Positions 63,009 to 64,000 of a DNA stretch of 64,000 nt are shown one piece after another. Origin of the DNA: Arthrobacter sp. KBS0702. Its GTDB lineage: Bacteria; Actinomycetota; Actinomycetes; Actinomycetales; Micrococcaceae. Where the stretch lies: the NCBI RefSeq assembly GCF_005937985.2, contig NZ_CP042172.1:1116001-1180000 (forward strand), in the 5' to 3' direction. Under the pieces are notes generated by a model. It was not told the DNA's origin. It ran no database searches and was given only the letters and a program-made list of their open reading frames with translations. Position 1 is the stretch's first letter. Every line of letters starts with the position of its first letter. The position numbers and the translations under genes are program-made.

Positions 63009-64000
63009 GTGGCCGGCCTGATCAAACGTGAAGATATCGACGAAGTGCGCCAGCGCACCGACATCAAGGAAGTCGTCGACGGCTATGTGACCCTCAAGGG
63101 CGCCGGGCTGGGGTCCTTCAAGGGCCTCTGCCCCTTCCACGACGAGCGCTCGCCCTCGTTCACCGTGCGCCCCCAGGTGGGCCGCTACCACTGCTTCGGC
63201 TGCGGCGAGGATGGCGACGTCATCTCCTTCGTGCAGAAACTGGACCACACCACCTTCCACGAAGCCGTGGAAAAGCTCGCGGCCCGGATCGGCTACGAAC
63301 TGCGTTACGAGGACGGCGGATCCGGCCCCAACCGCGAGGAAATCGGCCGCCGCCAGCGCCTGCTCGACGCACACAAGATCGCCGACGAATTCTTCCGCGC
63401 CCAGCTCCTGACCCCGGGCGCCACCGAAGGGCGGAACTTCCTCTACGGCCGCGGCTTCGACCGGGCCGCGGCAGAGCAGTTCGGCGTTGGCTACGCCCCG
63501 CAGGGCTGGGACTCGTTGCTCAAGCACCTCCGCGGCCGCGGCTACACCGACCCCGAGCTCAAACTCACCGGCATGTTTTCGGAAGGCGGCCGGGGGATCT
63601 ACGACCGCTTCCGCGGCCGGCTGATCTGGCCGATCCGCGACATCGCCGGCGATACCATCGGCTTCGGCGCCCGCAAACTCTATGAGGACGACCAGGGCCC
63701 CAAATACCTGAACACCCCCGAGACCGCGCTCTACAAGAAGTCCCAGGTCCTCTACGGCATCGACCTCGCCAAGCGGAACATCGCCAAGGAACGCCAGCTG
63801 GTGGTGGTGGAGGGCTATACCGACGTGATGGCCTGCCACCTGGCCGGGGTCACGACGGCGGTGGCCACGTGCGGCACCGCGTTCGGCACCGAGCACATTA
63901 AGATCGCCCGCCGGCTGCTCTCCGACGACGGCAGCGGGGGAGAGGTGATCTTCACCTTCGACGGCGACGCCGCGGGTCAGAAGGCCGCCCTGCGCGCCTT
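63009..64000 (+). CDS. dnaG: DNA primase DnaG (3'-truncated by the window)
   Basis: Codes for at least 330 residues and runs off the window end. The CHC2 zinc finger is complete: Cys41, His44 (LCPFHDE) and Cys62, Cys65 (CFGCGED). The catalytic core (GYAPQGWDSLLKHLRGRG, FRGRLIWPIRDIAGDTIGFGAR, KYLNTPETALYKKSQVLYG) and the TOPRIM Glu268 (VVVEGYTDVMA) and DGD (TFDGDAAGQKAAL) follow. It makes RNA primers at the replication fork. The start is GTG at 63009. Confidence 0.96.
   Translation, partial: MAGLIKREDIDEVRQRTDIKEVVDGYVTLKGAGLGSFKGLCPFHDERSPSFTVRPQVGRYHCFGCGEDGDVISFVQKLDHTTFHEAVEKLAARIGYELRYEDGGSGPNREEIGRRQRLLDAHKIADEFFRAQLLTPGATEGRNFLYGRGFDRAAAEQFGVGYAPQGWDSLLKHLRGRGYTDPELKLTGMFSEGGRGIYDRFRGRLIWPIRDIAGDTIGFGARKLYEDDQGPKYLNTPETALYKKSQVLYGIDLAKRNIAKERQLVVVEGYTDVMACHLAGVTTAVATCGTAFGTEHIKIARRLLSDDGSGGEVIFTFDGDAAGQKAALRA

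Overview
The window is a GC-rich actinobacterial chromosome segment. Its gene content and order suggest Micrococcaceae (Arthrobacter, Pseudarthrobacter or relatives). Supporting signs are a DUF222/HNH endonuclease, the accE-accD / birA / PH-membrane-protein neighbourhood known from mycobacteria, an Rv1264-like adenylate cyclase, SAM-IV-type riboswitches before metY and metX, an actinobacterial gatCAB locus, the dus-dgt-dnaG order, and many GTG/TTG starts and leaderless-looking promoters. The genus is inferred. I see no rRNA, tRNA, CRISPR array, prophage or intact insertion sequence.

Layout. 1-1.3 kb: a truncated HNH gene. 1.3-9.4 kb: a tetR-mmpL pair, a YbjQ protein, a secreted repeat protein, a DAACS symporter and a DUF885 protein. 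9.4-20.8 kb: the acyl-CoA carboxylase beta and epsilon subunits facing an SDR gene, then birA, a PH-domain membrane protein, adenylate cyclase, PP2C phosphatase, ligA, an inositol-phosphatase-like gene, a GNAT protein and a RidA protein. 20.9-25.0 kb: a CitA/CitB-type two-component system divergent from a CitMHS transporter. 25.3-28.7 kb: gatCAB. 28.7-35.9 kb: a LysR regulator divergent from tdh-kbl, followed by a D-amino-acid-dehydrogenase-like flavoprotein, a HutI-like amidohydrolase and a PaaK-like adenylating enzyme. 35.9-39.4 kb: single genes (histidine phosphatase, CPBP protease, 2OG oxygenase, VOC protein).

39.5-44.1 kb: metY and metX, each behind its own SAM-IV riboswitch, then an MHS-type permease. 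44.3-48.6 kb: a duplicated secreted protein, then a LysR regulator divergent from mmsB-mmsA (valine catabolism), with a 30-bp palindrome between them. 48.6-52.1 kb: a membrane-anchored Pro/Gln-rich protein, an SGNH hydrolase, an esterase, an S4 protein and a DMT exporter. 52.2-56.1 kb: glyS, a GNAT protein and an AtoE-type transporter. 56.2-58.6 kb: an alpha/beta-hydrolase, DUF1295 and acyltransferase operon. 58.9-64 kb: YibE/F, dusB, dgt and the start of dnaG.

Most genes are ordinary core or catabolic genes. The unusual signal is between them. There is a family of perfect or near-perfect palindromes at gene ends with variable stems but similar borders; three share an 11-nt right border. There are also two copies of a ~100-bp compound inverted repeat, two related GTTAC/GTAAC operators about 38 kb apart, and at least seven genes whose start codon lies 6-7 nt after a TANNNT -10 box, which implies leaderless transcripts.
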